A stretch of 64,000 bases of DNA from Portulaca oleracea (GCA_029582165.1 CM055871.1:3045501-3109500), one strand, 5' to 3'. Counted from the stretch's first letter, positions 45,866 through 57,476 are shown. Numbers and translations: made by a program. Notes: generated from the sequence alone by a model not told the origin.

Positions 45866-46882
45866 ATGGCTTTCTCTAACACAAATATGGAGGGTAGATC
45901 AACTGTTAGACCACCTCTCTTTTGCGGAAAAGATTTTGGTTATTGGAAAAATGCTATGCGTATATTTATTGAATCCACTGATATGGAACTTTGGAGGATT
46001 ATTGAAAAAGGCCCTTATGTTGTCCCAAAGATTAGAAATAAAGAAAACGAATTAGTGGATAAACCCGAAGAGGAATACACTAATGTTGAATGGGAAAAAC
46101 TCTCAAAAAATTCTAGGGCAAAACATATTCTTTATTGTGGCTTGGATCCTAACGAATATATTCGTATTTCTGCTTGTGATACAGCTCAGGAGATTTGGAA
46201 CAAATTGGTGGTGACATATGAAGGTACGAGTCAAGTAAGAGAAACTAAGTTGAACATGTACGTGCATCAATATGAGTTGTTCAAGATGGAGCCTAGTGAG
46301 TCAATCAAAGACATGTTCACACGATTCACCGACATCACCAACAACCTAAAATCCCTTGGCAAAGTATACACAAATGAAGAAATGGTGAGAAAAGTGCTCC
46401 GGTGCCTTCCCAAAAATAAATGGGGTCCCAAAGTTACCGCTATAGAGGAGGCACAAGATCTCAAGAAGCTTTCACTAGATGATCTTTTGGGAAAACTTCT
46501 TACCCATGAGATACATCTAGCCGAAGAAGAGAAGGAAGCATCCATCAAGAAAGGTATCGCCCTAAAGGCCGCCAAAGAGAATGATGACTCATCCGAATAT
46601 GTAGGAGAAAGTGAAGACAATAACGACCCCCTTGCCTTGGTGGTTCGAGGTCTTCGAAAGATGGCCCGAATGAAGAAGTACAATTCCAAAGAGAATAAAA
46701 ACAAGGGATCCTCATCAAAGAGAAGTGAAAAAGCTCCTAAAGGTAAGTCCTCCAACTTTAATAAAAATGAAACTAATAATGTTTCTTGTTATGGATGTAG
46801 TATGTCAGGGCATATGATAAAGGATTGCCCATTACTTCAAAAGTTGGAAGAATACCGAAAACTTAAAAATAAGAAATACTAA
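45866..46882 (+). CDS. Copia gag (SIRE-like), intact frame
   Basis: A 338-residue capsid protein starting at ATG 45866. RPPLFCGKDFGYWKNAMRIF is the N-terminal gag block, and the core contains ILYCGLDPNEYIRI and CDTAQEIWNKLVVTYEGT. A zinc knuckle CYGCSMSGHMIKDC of form CX2CX4HX4C is near residues 308-321. The Lys-rich stretch before it is typical of nucleocapsid regions. The frame ends at 46880-46882. In a complete element the polyprotein would continue, and sequence up to 47594 holds further gag-like coding in broken frames. No stop lies inside the frame. Confidence 0.92.
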   Translation: MAFSNTNMEGRSTVRPPLFCGKDFGYWKNAMRIFIESTDMELWRIIEKGPYVVPKIRNKENELVDKPEEEYTNVEWEKLSKNSRAKHILYCGLDPNEYIRISACDTAQEIWNKLVVTYEGTSQVRETKLNMYVHQYELFKMEPSESIKDMFTRFTDITNNLKSLGKVYTNEEMVRKVLRCLPKNKWGPKVTAIEEAQDLKKLSLDDLLGKLLTHEIHLAEEEKEASIKKGIALKAAKENDDSSEYVGESEDNNDPLALVVRGLRKMARMKKYNSKENKNKGSSSKRSEKAPKGKSSNFNKNETNNVSCYGCSMSGHMIKDCPLLQKLEEYRKLKNKKY

Positions 46883-47594
46883 AAGTAGGCTTTGGTCGCC
46901 GCTTGGAGTTATAGCGACTCAGCGACAATGATAGCGATGAGGAGTATCGGCCAACTTATGTCTAATGGCCAAAGAAGGAATGGACAATGATGAAACCGAG
47001 TCGAAAGCTCGGATGAGGTAGAACTCTCTCCCCTTCATGAATACTCTAAAACTGAATTAATTGAATTTTTAATCGAGTGTGCAAAAGTAGAAGAAAACAA
47101 TCATCTAAAATTAAAGAATTAAAAAGAACGATACAAGAATTAAATGAAAAAACTCCACCTTAGAAAAGGAGAATAACAATTATTGCAAGAGGATAGAAAA
47201 TCTTGAAAAAGAAAAATGTGACTTACAAAATAAATGTGACGATAATAAACAAATAATTTTAAAATTTACAAAAGGACAAGAGAATTTAGACAGGCTAATT
47301 TGCACTCAACGAGCATCATTTAATAAAGAAGGGGTTGGATACAACCCATCGAGTAAAAAGAAAAATTATAATAATTTCTTTAAACCCTCATCACATAAAT
47401 CAAGTTCAAGCAAGTGTAAATATTGCTTAAGAAATGGGAATCATGCATATTATTGTCATTATAAAATTTCAACACCTAAAATTGTTCAAATTTGGGTTCC
47501 GAAAGGAACTAAACCCCCTAACATGATTTCTAGTAATTGTGATGCAATTTTCAATGTCAAAGGAAGTAGAAGGGTTTGATGTTTTGTTTTGTAG
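46883..47594 (+). pseudogene. Broken gag-protease junction of the SIRE-like element
   Basis: Short frames with many stops. A second Cys/His cluster, CKYCLRNGNHAYYC, followed by VQIWVPKGTKPP, lies at about 47410-47520, as in SIRE-type polyproteins. Stops before and after show decay despite the youth of the element, so it was probably copied as a defective template. Confidence 0.75.
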
Positions 47595-50129
47595 GTGCCC
47601 TTGAAATCCAAGGAAAAGCTATGGTACCTTGATAGTGGATGCTCAAGACACATGAGTGGAAATCCTTCACTATTCTCCGAACTTAAAAGAGAATTTCATG
47701 GAACCGTCACCTTCGGAGACAAAAGTAAAGGTAAAATAATCGGCGTTGGAAAAATTGGTAAAAACTCTCAAAACTTATTAGATCATGTTTATCTCGTTGA
47801 TGGGTTAAAATATAATCTTTTAAGTATATCTCAATTGTGTGATAAAGGAAATCGTGTATCTTTTGAGTCTACTCAGTGTCAAGTAGAGGACATAAAAACC
47901 GGCAAGATTAATCTCCAAGGACCTAGAATAAAAAATGTTTATGGAATTAATCTAGATGACATCCCATCTCAAAATTTATCTTGTCTTAAAACATCTCATG
48001 ATGATATATGGCTTTGGCATCGTAGATTAGGACACGCTAGCATGCATTCTATTAACAAATTAGTTAAACATGAATTAGTACACGGTTTACCCCCTTGCAA
48101 TTTTGAAAAAGATCATATATGTGATGCATGTACTAAAGGAAAACAAACACGTAGCTCATTTAAATCAAAAAATTGCATAAGCACATCTAGACCATTAGAA
48201 TTGCTTCATATGGACCTTTGTGGACCTATCTCCATAGAAAGTTTAAAAGGTAGCAAATATATTCTTGTCATAATTGATGATTTCTCACGGTTTACATGGG
48301 TATCCTTCTTAAGAGAGAAAAATGAAGCCTTTAAAGAATTTGCCAAATTATGTAAACAAATTCAAGTTTTTAAAAATTCACAAATTGTTGCTATTAGAAG
48401 TGATCATGGTAGGGAATTTGATCAAAAAAAATTTTATGAGTTTTGTGCTAATCATGGTATTTCTCATAATTTTTCCGCTCCTAGAACCCCACAACAAAAT
48501 GGAGTAGTAGAAAGAAAAAATCGCACTTTAGAAGACATGGCTAGAACAATGATTTGCGAAAATAATTTACCTAAATATTTTTGGGCCGAAGCGGTTAACA
48601 CCGCAAATTATATTTTAAATAGATGTCTCATCCGTCCAATTTTGAAAAAGACACCTTATGAACTCTTTAAAGGACGTAAACCTAGTGTCTCATATTTTAA
48701 ACCTTTTGGTTGTAAATGTTTTATTCACAATAATGGTAAAAATAATTTAGGAAAATTTGATGCTAGAAGCGACGAAGGAATTTTTGTAGGATATTCATCT
48801 CATAGTAAAGCATATAGAGTTTTTAACAAAAGGACTAAAATTATAGAAGAAAGCATACATGTTGTTTTTGATGAATCTAATGATGGCATGCCTAGCACCA
48901 TTTCTTTTGAAGAACTCACATTAAATAAATATAATAATGATGAGGAAGAAATTTTAAACAATACACCTCAAATAAAAGAGACCTCTCATGAAATAATTCC
49001 ACCACACGAAGAAAATATTACTCGTGAAATTGAACAATCCATACATGAAGAAAATATACCTCATGAAAATATTGATGAACAAGTGTCTCAAAAAAATGAA
49101 AAAGGGTTTAAATTTAAATCTTATCATCCTAAGGATAATCTTTTAACCGATATCTCCACAGGAATAAGAACTCGTTCATCTTTACGAAATTTTTGTGCAT
49201 TCTCCTCATTTGTTTCTCATATAGAACCTAAGAATCATCAACATGCACTAAGTGACCCAAGCTGGATTATAGCTATGCAAGAAGAATTAAGTCAATTTGA
49301 AAGAAACCAAGTATGGACTTTAACTCCCCGACCTCAAAATCATCCCGTAATTGGTACTAAATGGGTCTTTAGAAATAAATTGGATGAAAACGGAAATGTA
49401 GTAAGAAATAAAGCAAGATTAGTTGCTAAAGGGTATAATCAAGAGGAAGGTATTGACTTTGATGAAATTTTTGCTCCGGTTGCTAGATTAGAAGCTATTC
49501 GTATCCTTCTTGCTTTTGCCGCCTATATGAATATTAAACTTTACCAAATGGATGTGAAATGTGCCTTTTTAAATGGATATTTACAAGAAAAGGTATATGT
49601 AGAACAACCCCCCGGGTTTGAAGATCCTAATTTTCCTAATTATGTGTATAAATTGCAAAAAGCGCTTTATGGATTAAAACAAGCCCCAAGAGCTTGGTAT
49701 GAACGTTTAAGCAAATTCTTATTAGAAAATGGTTTTCAAAGAGGTCAAATAGATAAAACCTTATTTACTAAGACTAAAGGAAAGGACTTTATAATATTAC
49801 AAATTTATGTTGATGACATATTATTTGGTGCAACTAACAATGCTCTCTGTGAAGAATTTGCCTCCCTTATGAGTAAAGAATTTGAGATGAGCATGATTGG
49901 AGAACTTACATTCTTTCTTGGTCTCCAAATCAAACAATACAAAGATGGAATTTTTATTAGCCAAGGTAAGTATGTTTCCGAGCTATTAAAGAAATATAAA
50001 TTGGATCAAGTAAAACATGCTAAGACACCTATGGCCACAAATGAAAGATTAGATCTTGATAAAGAAGGCAAAAATGTTGATGAAAAATTATATCGAGGCA
50101 TGATAGGCTCCTTGCTTTATCTTACATAA
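47595..50129 (+). pseudogene. Copia protease, integrase and reverse transcriptase (SIRE-like)
   Basis: An open frame of 844 codons begins just after a stop, so it has no start of its own. Order: protease [14 protein letters not shown]; integrase with [21 protein letters not shown], a core with [15 protein letters not shown] and [12 protein letters not shown] (D,D,E); an acidic spacer; reverse transcriptase with [47 protein letters not shown] and YVDDILFG (codons 49806-49817). The frame ends at 50127-50129 within LLYLT, shortly before RNase H. Confidence 0.93.
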
Positions 50130-50769
50130 GTCGTCCGACATCATGTTTAGTGTCTGTCTATGTGCTAGATTTCAATCATGTCCCAAAGAATCCCACCTTA
50201 CATGCGTTAAAAGAATCTTTCGCTACCTTGCAGATGAAAAATCTTGGTCTTTGGTATCCCAGGAGATTTTGCCTTGGTTGGATACACTGACGCGGATTAT
50301 GCAGGATATAAAGTAGACAGGAAAAGTACATCAGTGACTTGCCAATTTCTTGGACAATGCCTAATATCATGGCACTCGAAAAAGCAAAATTGTGTAGGTC
50401 TATCCACCATGAAGCGAATACATCGCCACGCGCATGTTGTGCACAACTCTTGTGGATAAGACAACAACTTCGAGACTTAGGTATGAACTTCAATAATGTC
50501 CCCATCAAGTGTGACAATAAAAGTGCAATCAACATAACCAAGAATCCGGTTCAACATTCTCGAACTAAACATATCGAGTGCGTCATCATTTCATTCGAGA
50601 CCATGTTGAAAAAGGTAATGTCACTCTTGAATTTGTACCAACAGATTTTCAATTAGCGGACATTTTTACTAAACCTCTTGGTGAAGATCGATTTAATTTT
50701 ATTCGCCAAGAACTTGGCATGATGAACATGGATGCATTTGTTGAGGGGGAGCATTCCCTTAATTGTTAA
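50130..50769 (+). pseudogene. Copia RNase H (SIRE-like), frame-broken
   Basis: Pieces in several frames: VGYTDADYAGYKVDRKST (50277 on), QFLGQCLISWHSKKQN, CDNKSAINITKNPVQHSRTK and FVPTDFQLADIFTKPLGEDR. Stops and shifts separate them. Followed by about 700 bp of AT-rich 3' leader to the purine tract. Confidence 0.88.
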
Positions 50770-51466
50770 TACATTGGACATATTATTATATTTCTTTATT
50801 TTTTATTTTTCCTAATGTTAAATCTTGACAAATTAATTGTCATGATTTCTCATATGGATTGTTATATATAAATTACTGAGCACTTGAGTTGGAGTTAATT
50901 AATAAATAATTCTCTCACTCAAATTCACATAGGAATCATTTTGTATAAATTTTCTTTTCAATACTTCTTTTAATTTGATCTCATTGCCAATTTTTGAGTA
51001 CGTGTATTGAGCAACTTTTTGTACACGTATACTTGCATAGTGCATACTTGCAACTTATATTCTTGATCTCATTTTCCTTATGCGTGTACAATATCCATTT
51101 ATTGATTCAAAATCTTCCATTTTTTTGGGGATTTTTTTATTGATTTTCAATCCTCCAACATATTTTCAATTCTCTTCCTTACTTCCCTTTTTCTCATATA
51201 TTATTCTTTCCCTTGCTTTAGCAATCACATTGATTCCCTTTTTATTTTCTTAACCTTGATTTTTTGTCCCATGTGAGCTCAAACATTTTACTATCTACTC
51301 TATGCATCTACTATATATTGAATAAGAAGACTTGATTATATTTATTGATTCATATCTCTTTCCCTTCATATATATCTTTTTGATGCAATACAAAAAGAGG
51401 GAGAAAAATATACATATCTAAAGGGAAAAACAATAGAGTTTTGTCTCACATCAAAAAGGGGGAGAT
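50770..51466 (+). other. 3' untranslated part of the SIRE-like element
   Basis: AT- and T-rich, no coding. Ends in AAAAAGGGGGAGAT just before the 3' LTR. Confidence 0.75.
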
Positions 51467-52739
51467 TGTTGAGTTACTCTTAATATTATAATTTTGATGC
51501 AAGACAAAAATAGATAAATAAATATGGCTAATAGAAGAAAGATATGAATTGATCATTATGATAATATTTGATATATCATCTTGATAATATTTGATATGAA
51601 TTGATCAATCATGATAATTGGGATCCATGACATCTAAGGATACAAATTGATTTGATCATTAAGATAACTTATGTACAAATTTATGTGGGAGTGTGCTAAA
51701 ATAATACAAGTACAAGTATCATGATTCTTTACATGTCTACATGCATATCTTTATTGATTGATTATATTTTTAGGTGCAACTAAGTTGATTTTTTACATGC
51801 ATATCTTTATTATTTAACAGCATGATATACATATATATGCATGTCAAATATATACTCGTACATATGCAAGGTCATGAGAAAAAGTGCAATAAATGTATTT
51901 CTTGATCGATTTGACATCTCACAAAGATAATGATTGCTTGCTTTATGTATACAAGTTTGAAGTGATTATGCAAATCAAGTCTCACCATTATTAATTGATC
52001 ATACTTATCATCTTGCAATACATTTACAAAAAATACATGGGATACATATATATTTGCATATCAATTATGATTTATAGGGATAACTCATCAAGAATTGAGA
52101 TTATCTTGGCATATCACTTACAAGGATGACTCCCACATCTCTTGCCAATATCAAGTTATTATGTTTTGCTCTTGGAGATCATGCATATCAAGGATGAAGA
52201 AGTTGCCGAATTCGGTGGATTGAGTCTTGGCCATTCAACCCTAAAGACCACTATATATACAAGGAATTCATGGTCACTCAAGACACAAGAAACAAGACAA
52301 GCATACTACTCACTTGAGCGTTATTTCATACTATTGTTTGTGAGATCACCAAAGAATTATTGTATTACATTTCTACTTTCTATTTGAGCCAAGAGTATTA
52401 GGGTGAGGACTAGGAGTTGAGAGGAAGACTCCTCCCACACTTAATTGAGAGGTGATATTAAGTGGTGGGTTAGATCTTGAGAGTAGAGGAGGCTCTAAGA
52501 TTGTCTACGGTTCATCCTAATAAGAGCTCGAGATTCAATCCTAGAGTTGGAGAACTCTAGGCGGTGACGTACTCCATTGGGAGGAACATCGTTAACAACC
52601 ACCGTGTCATTTATCATTTATTTTCCGCACTTTATTTCCGCAATTTAATTTCATATTTAAATTTACGCATCTTATTTTAATTAAATTTTTTGTTTGTAAT
52701 TACCCTATTTACCCCCCTCTAGGGTAATCTTATCTTTCA
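51467..52739 (+). repeat. SIRE-like copia 3' LTR
   Basis: Almost identical to 44540-45811, with one extra T in a T run near 52690 and a handful of substitutions. Confidence 0.93.
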
Positions 52740-52935
52740 AAAGACAACTTCACAACTGGAGAGAAAATCTCATCATAATCGATACCCTTCTTTTGACTGA
52801 AGCCTTTTATCACCAACCTTTCCTTTTAGCGTGGTGGTGATCCATCTTCTCCATATTTGAGTTTGAACACCCACTTATTCTTGAGTACTCTCTTCCCCTT
52901 AGGAAACTCCACTAGATCATAGGTGTGGTTCTCAT

Positions 52936-53223
52936 TGTAACGCCCCAGCCCCTCTTAGGCCGCGGACATTACTGAGAATTGCTTTAAGGATCGCTGACTG
53001 ACCCCACAAATCACCACGAGTCTTTCAAGTGTGCTTCGTCCTCGCTCACACGTTGCCTGGGAAAACTTCCCAAGAGGTCACCCATCCTGAGCCAGTCAAG
53101 CACGCTTAACTGAGAAGTTCCGAACGGATGAGCTACCATAAAAGAAGGTGCACTTTGGTGATATAAGTAGTCATTTCTAACCCTTTTAAGCCACACTTTT
53201 AACCATATATCCGGGGTGTTACA
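52936..53223 (-). mobile_element. Cassandra-type solo LTR containing a 5S rRNA-like sequence
   Basis: 288 bp. On the minus strand it starts TGTAACACCCCGGATATATG and ends CTGGGGCGTTACA. CTCAT flanks both sides (52931-52935 and 53224-53228), proving insertion as a unit. Minus-strand sequence at about 53150-53035 resembles 5S rRNA and its internal promoter: GAACTTCTCAGTTAAGCGTG, then GGATGGGTGACCTC. This is the hallmark of Cassandra TRIM elements. With only one LTR and no internal region it is a solo LTR. It sits inside the reverse transcriptase of the decayed copia element. Confidence 0.93.
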
Positions 53224-53228
53224 CTCAT

Positions 53229-54093
53229 GTAAGCAGTTCATCTCATCTTGCATGTCATTGTACTATTCCTTGTTGTATACTTGTGACACAACTTCCTCAT
53301 AAGTCTCAACCTCTCCCCTATCAGTCAATAACACACTCACTAGGAGGATATATCAAGGAACGTTGTCTCTTTCTAGTGGACCTTCTCAACTGAGGTTCTC
53401 CTTGTGGAGGAGGTTGTTGTGGTGGATCATCATCAGCATCAATAACATCATGGCCATTTTCAGTACCATCATCATCATGATGATCATAGTTGTTTTCAGC
53501 ATCATTATCATCATATCATTTTCATGAACATATCCCCCATGAGCTTAAGGAGGTGGATCAGGAAAATCAGGAGCTAGGTATAGTCTGTTGATAGAAAAGG
53601 TATCAGGTCAACCTTACTTGTCAATGTCTGCAATTGTTTGGTCTTCAAAGAACACAACATTTTTGCCTCTAATCACCTTCTTGTTAACTGGATCCCATAA
53701 TTTGTACCCAAACTCATCATTAGAGTACCTGAAGAAAATACACTACTTCACTTTTTTTTATCAAGCTTGAACCTCTTATCTCCGGGAATGTGAACAAATG
53801 CTCTACATCCAAAATACTCTAAGGTGCTTGTAGGATACATCTTTCCCAGCTCATACGCTTTTATTGAATATCACTATCAAGTGGAATTTAGGGGGAAAGA
53901 TTGATAAAGTACATTGTTGTGAACATGGCCTATGCTCAAAATGATTTAGATAACTTTACATGAGAGAGAATACACTTGATTCTTTCATTAATTGTCGTGT
54001 TCATCCCCTTCGCAACTCCATTCAGTTGAGGCGTCTTTGGAACTGTCTTCTCAAGCTTGATACTTGCTACTTGCAATAATATTCAAATGGCTC
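53229..54093 (-). pseudogene. Integrase end, linker and RT start of the decayed copia element
   Basis: Minus-strand reading gives DEFGYKLWDPVNKKVIRGKN, then FFEDQTIADIDK (integrase end), an Asp-rich linker from ATCATCATC repeats (53430-53530), and YNDMQDEMNCLHE at the start of RT. RT continues on the far side of the Cassandra LTR as LVEFPKGKRVLKNKWVFKLK (52920-52830). Confidence 0.8.
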
Positions 54094-54099
54094 CCTATA

Positions 54100-54877
54100 G
54101 ACCTGTCAATACGGGCGGGCGGGCGGGTTACGGGTCGGGTGTATTTCGGGTTCGGGTAAATACGGGTCGGGTGTATTCTGGTTTCGGCCGGTTTGGGTCG
54201 GGTTTACGGGTCATGACCGCCCTTTTTCTCAGTCACTTACAACTAATAAAATTGATTATAATTAGTCAAAGACACATGTGTAATGTACCATTCCATTCCA
54301 AGTTCGACCACCACGATATGTCATAGTTGTATAGACATATTACTATACACCTAAGGGACAAAATTTGGCAATCTTTAAGTCTACAAGTATTATGCGGTTT
54401 ACGTCAACAATTCACGAATAACAGTACTTATGAAATATATAGGGTTTTGGGATGCTAATATACTGAACTTTTAGGATATTGGACAATAATGCACTGAACT
54501 TTGACCTTGGACAATAATACACTATTTTACTGAAAGAGTGAGTGAGTGACAGTATTAGGGTTTTGTTTTGGTCATTTGTTATTTGATTATTTCATCTATA
54601 TGTCTCTCTCTACGCATAACTTTCCAAAGTCACCCAATATTTTACTTTTGGGTCTTAATTTTCATGAAATGGTCCCATTTTTTTGCACAAGGCCAAAGTA
54701 GACAAAACACTTAAAATTAAAGTGTCTGACCCAACGGGTCGACCCAAACCTGACCCGACCTAACCCGTTTTTTACCAGGTTCTTTGAGTTGGTCATTTTC
54801 GGGTCCCGGGTCGGAATTTTGTGCTCAAAACCCTTTTTTTGCGGGTTGGTTTGGGTCGAGTCGAGAATTGCCAGGTC
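54100..54877. mobile_element. hAT-like non-autonomous element in the decayed copia integrase
   Basis: GACCTGTCAATACGGGCGGG at the left and the reverse-complemented right end GACCTGGCAATTCTCG form inverted repeats. CCTATA flanks it at 54094-54099 and 54878-54883. Subterminal GGGTCGGGT repeats match the element at 28126-28762. The class is assigned from termini; the visible duplication is shorter than the usual hAT 8 bp. Confidence 0.75.
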
Positions 54878-54883
54878 CCTATA

Positions 54884-56424
54884 CTCACCACTATTGTCTG
54901 ATTTGACACCCTTGAGCTTCTTGCCAGTTTCACGTTCAACTCTGGCTTGAAAATTTTGAAGTACCTGGTCTTTTCTTTTCAACACAAAGCCCACACTTTT
55001 CGAGAGTGATCCTATCGTCAATAAAAGTCACAAAATATTGCGAACCACTATGTAATCTAGCATCGGTTGAACACACATCAGTATGGATAAGATCAAGTAT
55101 ATTCTTTCTTCTAGAAAATGGGCGTGTATGAAGTGCTACACGGTGTTATTTTCCAGCTGAACAATCAACACATGATTTAAAGTTCATACATGCAACATCA
55201 AGCAGGAGGTTTTTCTTGGCGAGCATATGCATGTCTTTTTTTCTCATGTAGTCGTGTGACCAAGTCTTTGGTGCCAAATCTTACTAGGAATCATCAATTG
55301 TGTTTGCTTCTCCAATACATACCTTATCTAGCTTCAAATATAATGAACTTTTGGGCTCAAGTGAAAACCAAGTTAACCTTTGTGACCTTCCCTTTGCCAT
55401 TACTAAAATGATTACCAAACCCTTTATCATTGAGCACACCAGAAGATATCAAATTGAACCTAATGTCAGGAACATGTCTGATAGTTCTCAGCACCAACTT
55501 ACAGCTTGTGTAAGTCTGTAGTATCACTATACCCATACTAATGATCTTGGATTAACCATTATTTCTCATCATCACATGGCCAAAGTCATCACTAGTGTAG
55601 GATGGGAAGTGCTCATGATGTGAGGTAAAACGATATGAGGCTCCAAAACAATCACCCAAGTGCAGTTATCACCAACAAGCTTTATTCAACCTTGATCACA
55701 AATGAGAAATAAATCATCACCTCTTGTTATGGCACTGATACCCTTATTTTGCGACCGGCGCCCGAAGTTATCATTTTTCTCTTGCGTTTCTTGGTATTTA
55801 TCTCGCTTCTCTTTCCTGCAAAATTGTTAAATATAACCCAGCTTGTTATGGTGATGACAAATAACTTTATCTCTAGATCTTGAATTTTGATCTCCCCCGG
55901 ACTTGTTTCTACTTTTGGATGAATTTATGTTTTTGTTTCTACTCTTGTTATAATCATGTGCCGCATTAGCTTTTGAGTGCCCAGAAGAGCCCAAAAATTT
56001 TCTTCGCGACTTCTCATTTGACAAAGCATACCATATCCATAGACAACTTTGGTGTCAAGTTGCTAAGAGACACAAAAGAGTCTCCCTACTTTCAGGAAGT
56101 GTGCAAAGTAGTAGCACGACCTGCAACTCATCTTCAAGAGTCATTTCTCTAGTACATAATTGATTAATTAACTCTTAAGAGTCATTTGGGTGAAGTACCA
56201 TGCTGTCGACATCTCTATATTTTAATTGCACAATCTTCCTCACTAAAGAAGTTTTTTATGGTATTTTTCTACTCGTACATATTTATGAGATTTGTCCACG
56301 ACTTAAAAGTGTTCGCCTCTTTAGAAACATGTTGAAGCACATTCTTATCAACAATTATCTCATAGTGACAACGGTTTTACGATTGAACGTATCTCATTCC
56401 TTTTGAATCACACCATCTCGAATA
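54884..56424 (-). pseudogene. gag, protease and integrase of the decayed copia element
   Basis: Minus-strand pieces: integrase core with RVERETGKKLKGVKSDNSGE near 54890-54960; gag with NEKSRRKFLGSSGHSKANAA and a ruined zinc knuckle CHHHNKLGYI (55827-56024); further gag with MTLEDELQVVLLLCTLPES (about 56090-56150). Numerous stops. Confidence 0.78.
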
Positions 56425-56895
56425 TTTTCAAAACTTGTTTATTGGTACCCTACATTTTTAAAGTTTGTAATTTTTGGAAACTTTTTCGGTAATAAGACTT
56501 GATGATTTCAATGTAAATAGGCGGGAAGTTTTTAATTCATGGGTACCTTGTGGGTACCATATACTCCCTCCGTTCCAAATTAATTGACGGAATTAGAATT
56601 TTCACACATATAAATATATAACTATAATAACTATCAAACCTCAATTGCATTTGCCTTTTCTCTCTGTAATAAATAGTGTAAAATAATTGAATTAGGTATT
56701 GGAAATAGGAAAGTGACAATTATTTTGGAACAAAATAAGTTAGTTAAAGTGTCAATTAATATGGAACGGAGGGAGTATGTCTATAGTCTACTCGCCGAAA
56801 CATATCAGAATTTTCAAGTCTTATTGGTGGAAAAGTACCAAAAAAAAAAATTACAAACATAAAAATGTAAGATACCGATAAATGAGTTTTGAAAA
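56425..56895. mobile_element. Long-TIR foldback element with a nested Stowaway
   Basis: TTTTCAAAACTTGTTTATTG at the left pairs with the reverse complement of the right end, TTTTCAAAACTCATTTATCG. Pairing continues through TTACATTTTTA...TTTGTAATTTTT. Arms are about 100 bp with a Stowaway between them. No target duplication was found. It forms the right border of the decayed copia element. Confidence 0.7.
56564..56775. mobile_element. Stowaway MITE
   Basis: CTCCCTCCGTTCCAAATTAA at the left, exact inverted CGGAGGGAG at the right, TA duplications at 56562-56563 and 56776-56777. 212 bp, nested in the foldback element. Confidence 0.93.
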
Positions 56896-56914
56896 CTTGG
56901 ATGCCAAAAAACAG

Positions 56915-57476
56915 GAGTAAATTACATTTACCTTACCTGACATTTGTGGTAATAATTTTTACACACCCGACATTTGTGAAATAATTTTTACCTTACCTGA
57001 CATTAAGTGTTCATATATTTAAACCTCCTAAGATATTCTATAATTGATTTTTGTTGGATTTTCCAACGAACATTAAAAAGATAAATATGAAGTGACTTTT
57101 TTACCATTGATATTAATTAATATAACTTTCAATTAAATATGAATTGGCATTTTTACCCTTAATATTAATTCATATGGCTTTTAAACCCTCAACTTTTTCT
57201 CTACTTTGTTTCTTCGAAAACCCCACCCCTCCCCATTCTGAAAATAAAAAGGTCATTTAAATCATTTTCTTCTCAATATTAGGGGCAACATGGTACATTC
57301 ATATAGTCATATAGGGGCATTTTGGTATTTTTCACATTTCTGATAAGAAGTAATTGGATTCTACCACTAAAAATTATTTTCACTTAATGTCAGGTAAGGT
57401 AAAAATTATTTCACAAATGTCGGGTGTGTAAAAATTATTACCACAAATGCCAGGTAGGGTAAATGTAATTTATTCC
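56915..57476. mobile_element. Foldback MITE with about 100-bp arms, probably Mutator-like
   Basis: The left arm, from TAAATTACATTTACC to CCTGACATTAAGTG, is almost perfectly inverted at 57380-57472. A probable 9-bp duplication AAAAAACAG lies before 56915 and after 57478, in an A-rich context that weakens it. Each arm contains two copies of a CTGACATTTGTG-like motif and the interior is non-coding. Confidence 0.78.

Larger units (their letters stand above)
44540..52739 (+). mobile_element. SIRE-like Ty1/copia element, very recent
   Basis: An 8.2-kb element with LTRs of 1,272 and 1,273 bp starting TGTTGAGTTACTC and ending ATCTTTCA. AAAGAC flanks it at 44534-44539 and 52740-52745 (5 or 6 bp). The primer site TGGTATCAGAGC (45814-45825) and purine tract AAAAAGGGGGAGA (51453-51465) are in place. 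LTRs show only about eight differences by eye (over 99% identical), so it is the youngest large element in the window. Long LTRs and the gag and protease motifs suggest the SIRE/Maximus group, which is inference. The coding region has breaks at 46880-47594 and 50127. Confidence 0.94.
39965..56424 (-). mobile_element. Decayed Ty1/copia (Tork/Tnt1-like) element, minus strand, split by later insertions
   Basis: Pieces in minus-strand order: gag (about 56420-55827), protease and integrase (55826-54884, 54093-53600), an acidic linker, reverse transcriptase (53340-53229, 52930-52746), RT and RNase H (44539-43467), RNase H end (42009-41794), polypurine tract (41793-41781), then a 3' LTR (41780-41035 and about 40029-39965). 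Interruptions are 40030-41034, 42016-43460, 44540-52739, 52936-53223 and 54100-54877. The sequence on either side of each insert joins in the expected order. No 5' LTR is seen, because a foldback element occupies that end. Many stops; not functional. Confidence 0.85.

Noticed and set aside
53035..53150. 5S rRNA gene on the minus strand
   Set aside because: Only a diverged 5S-like segment embedded in a complete LTR with target duplications. It is a Cassandra LTR, not a gene of a 5S array.
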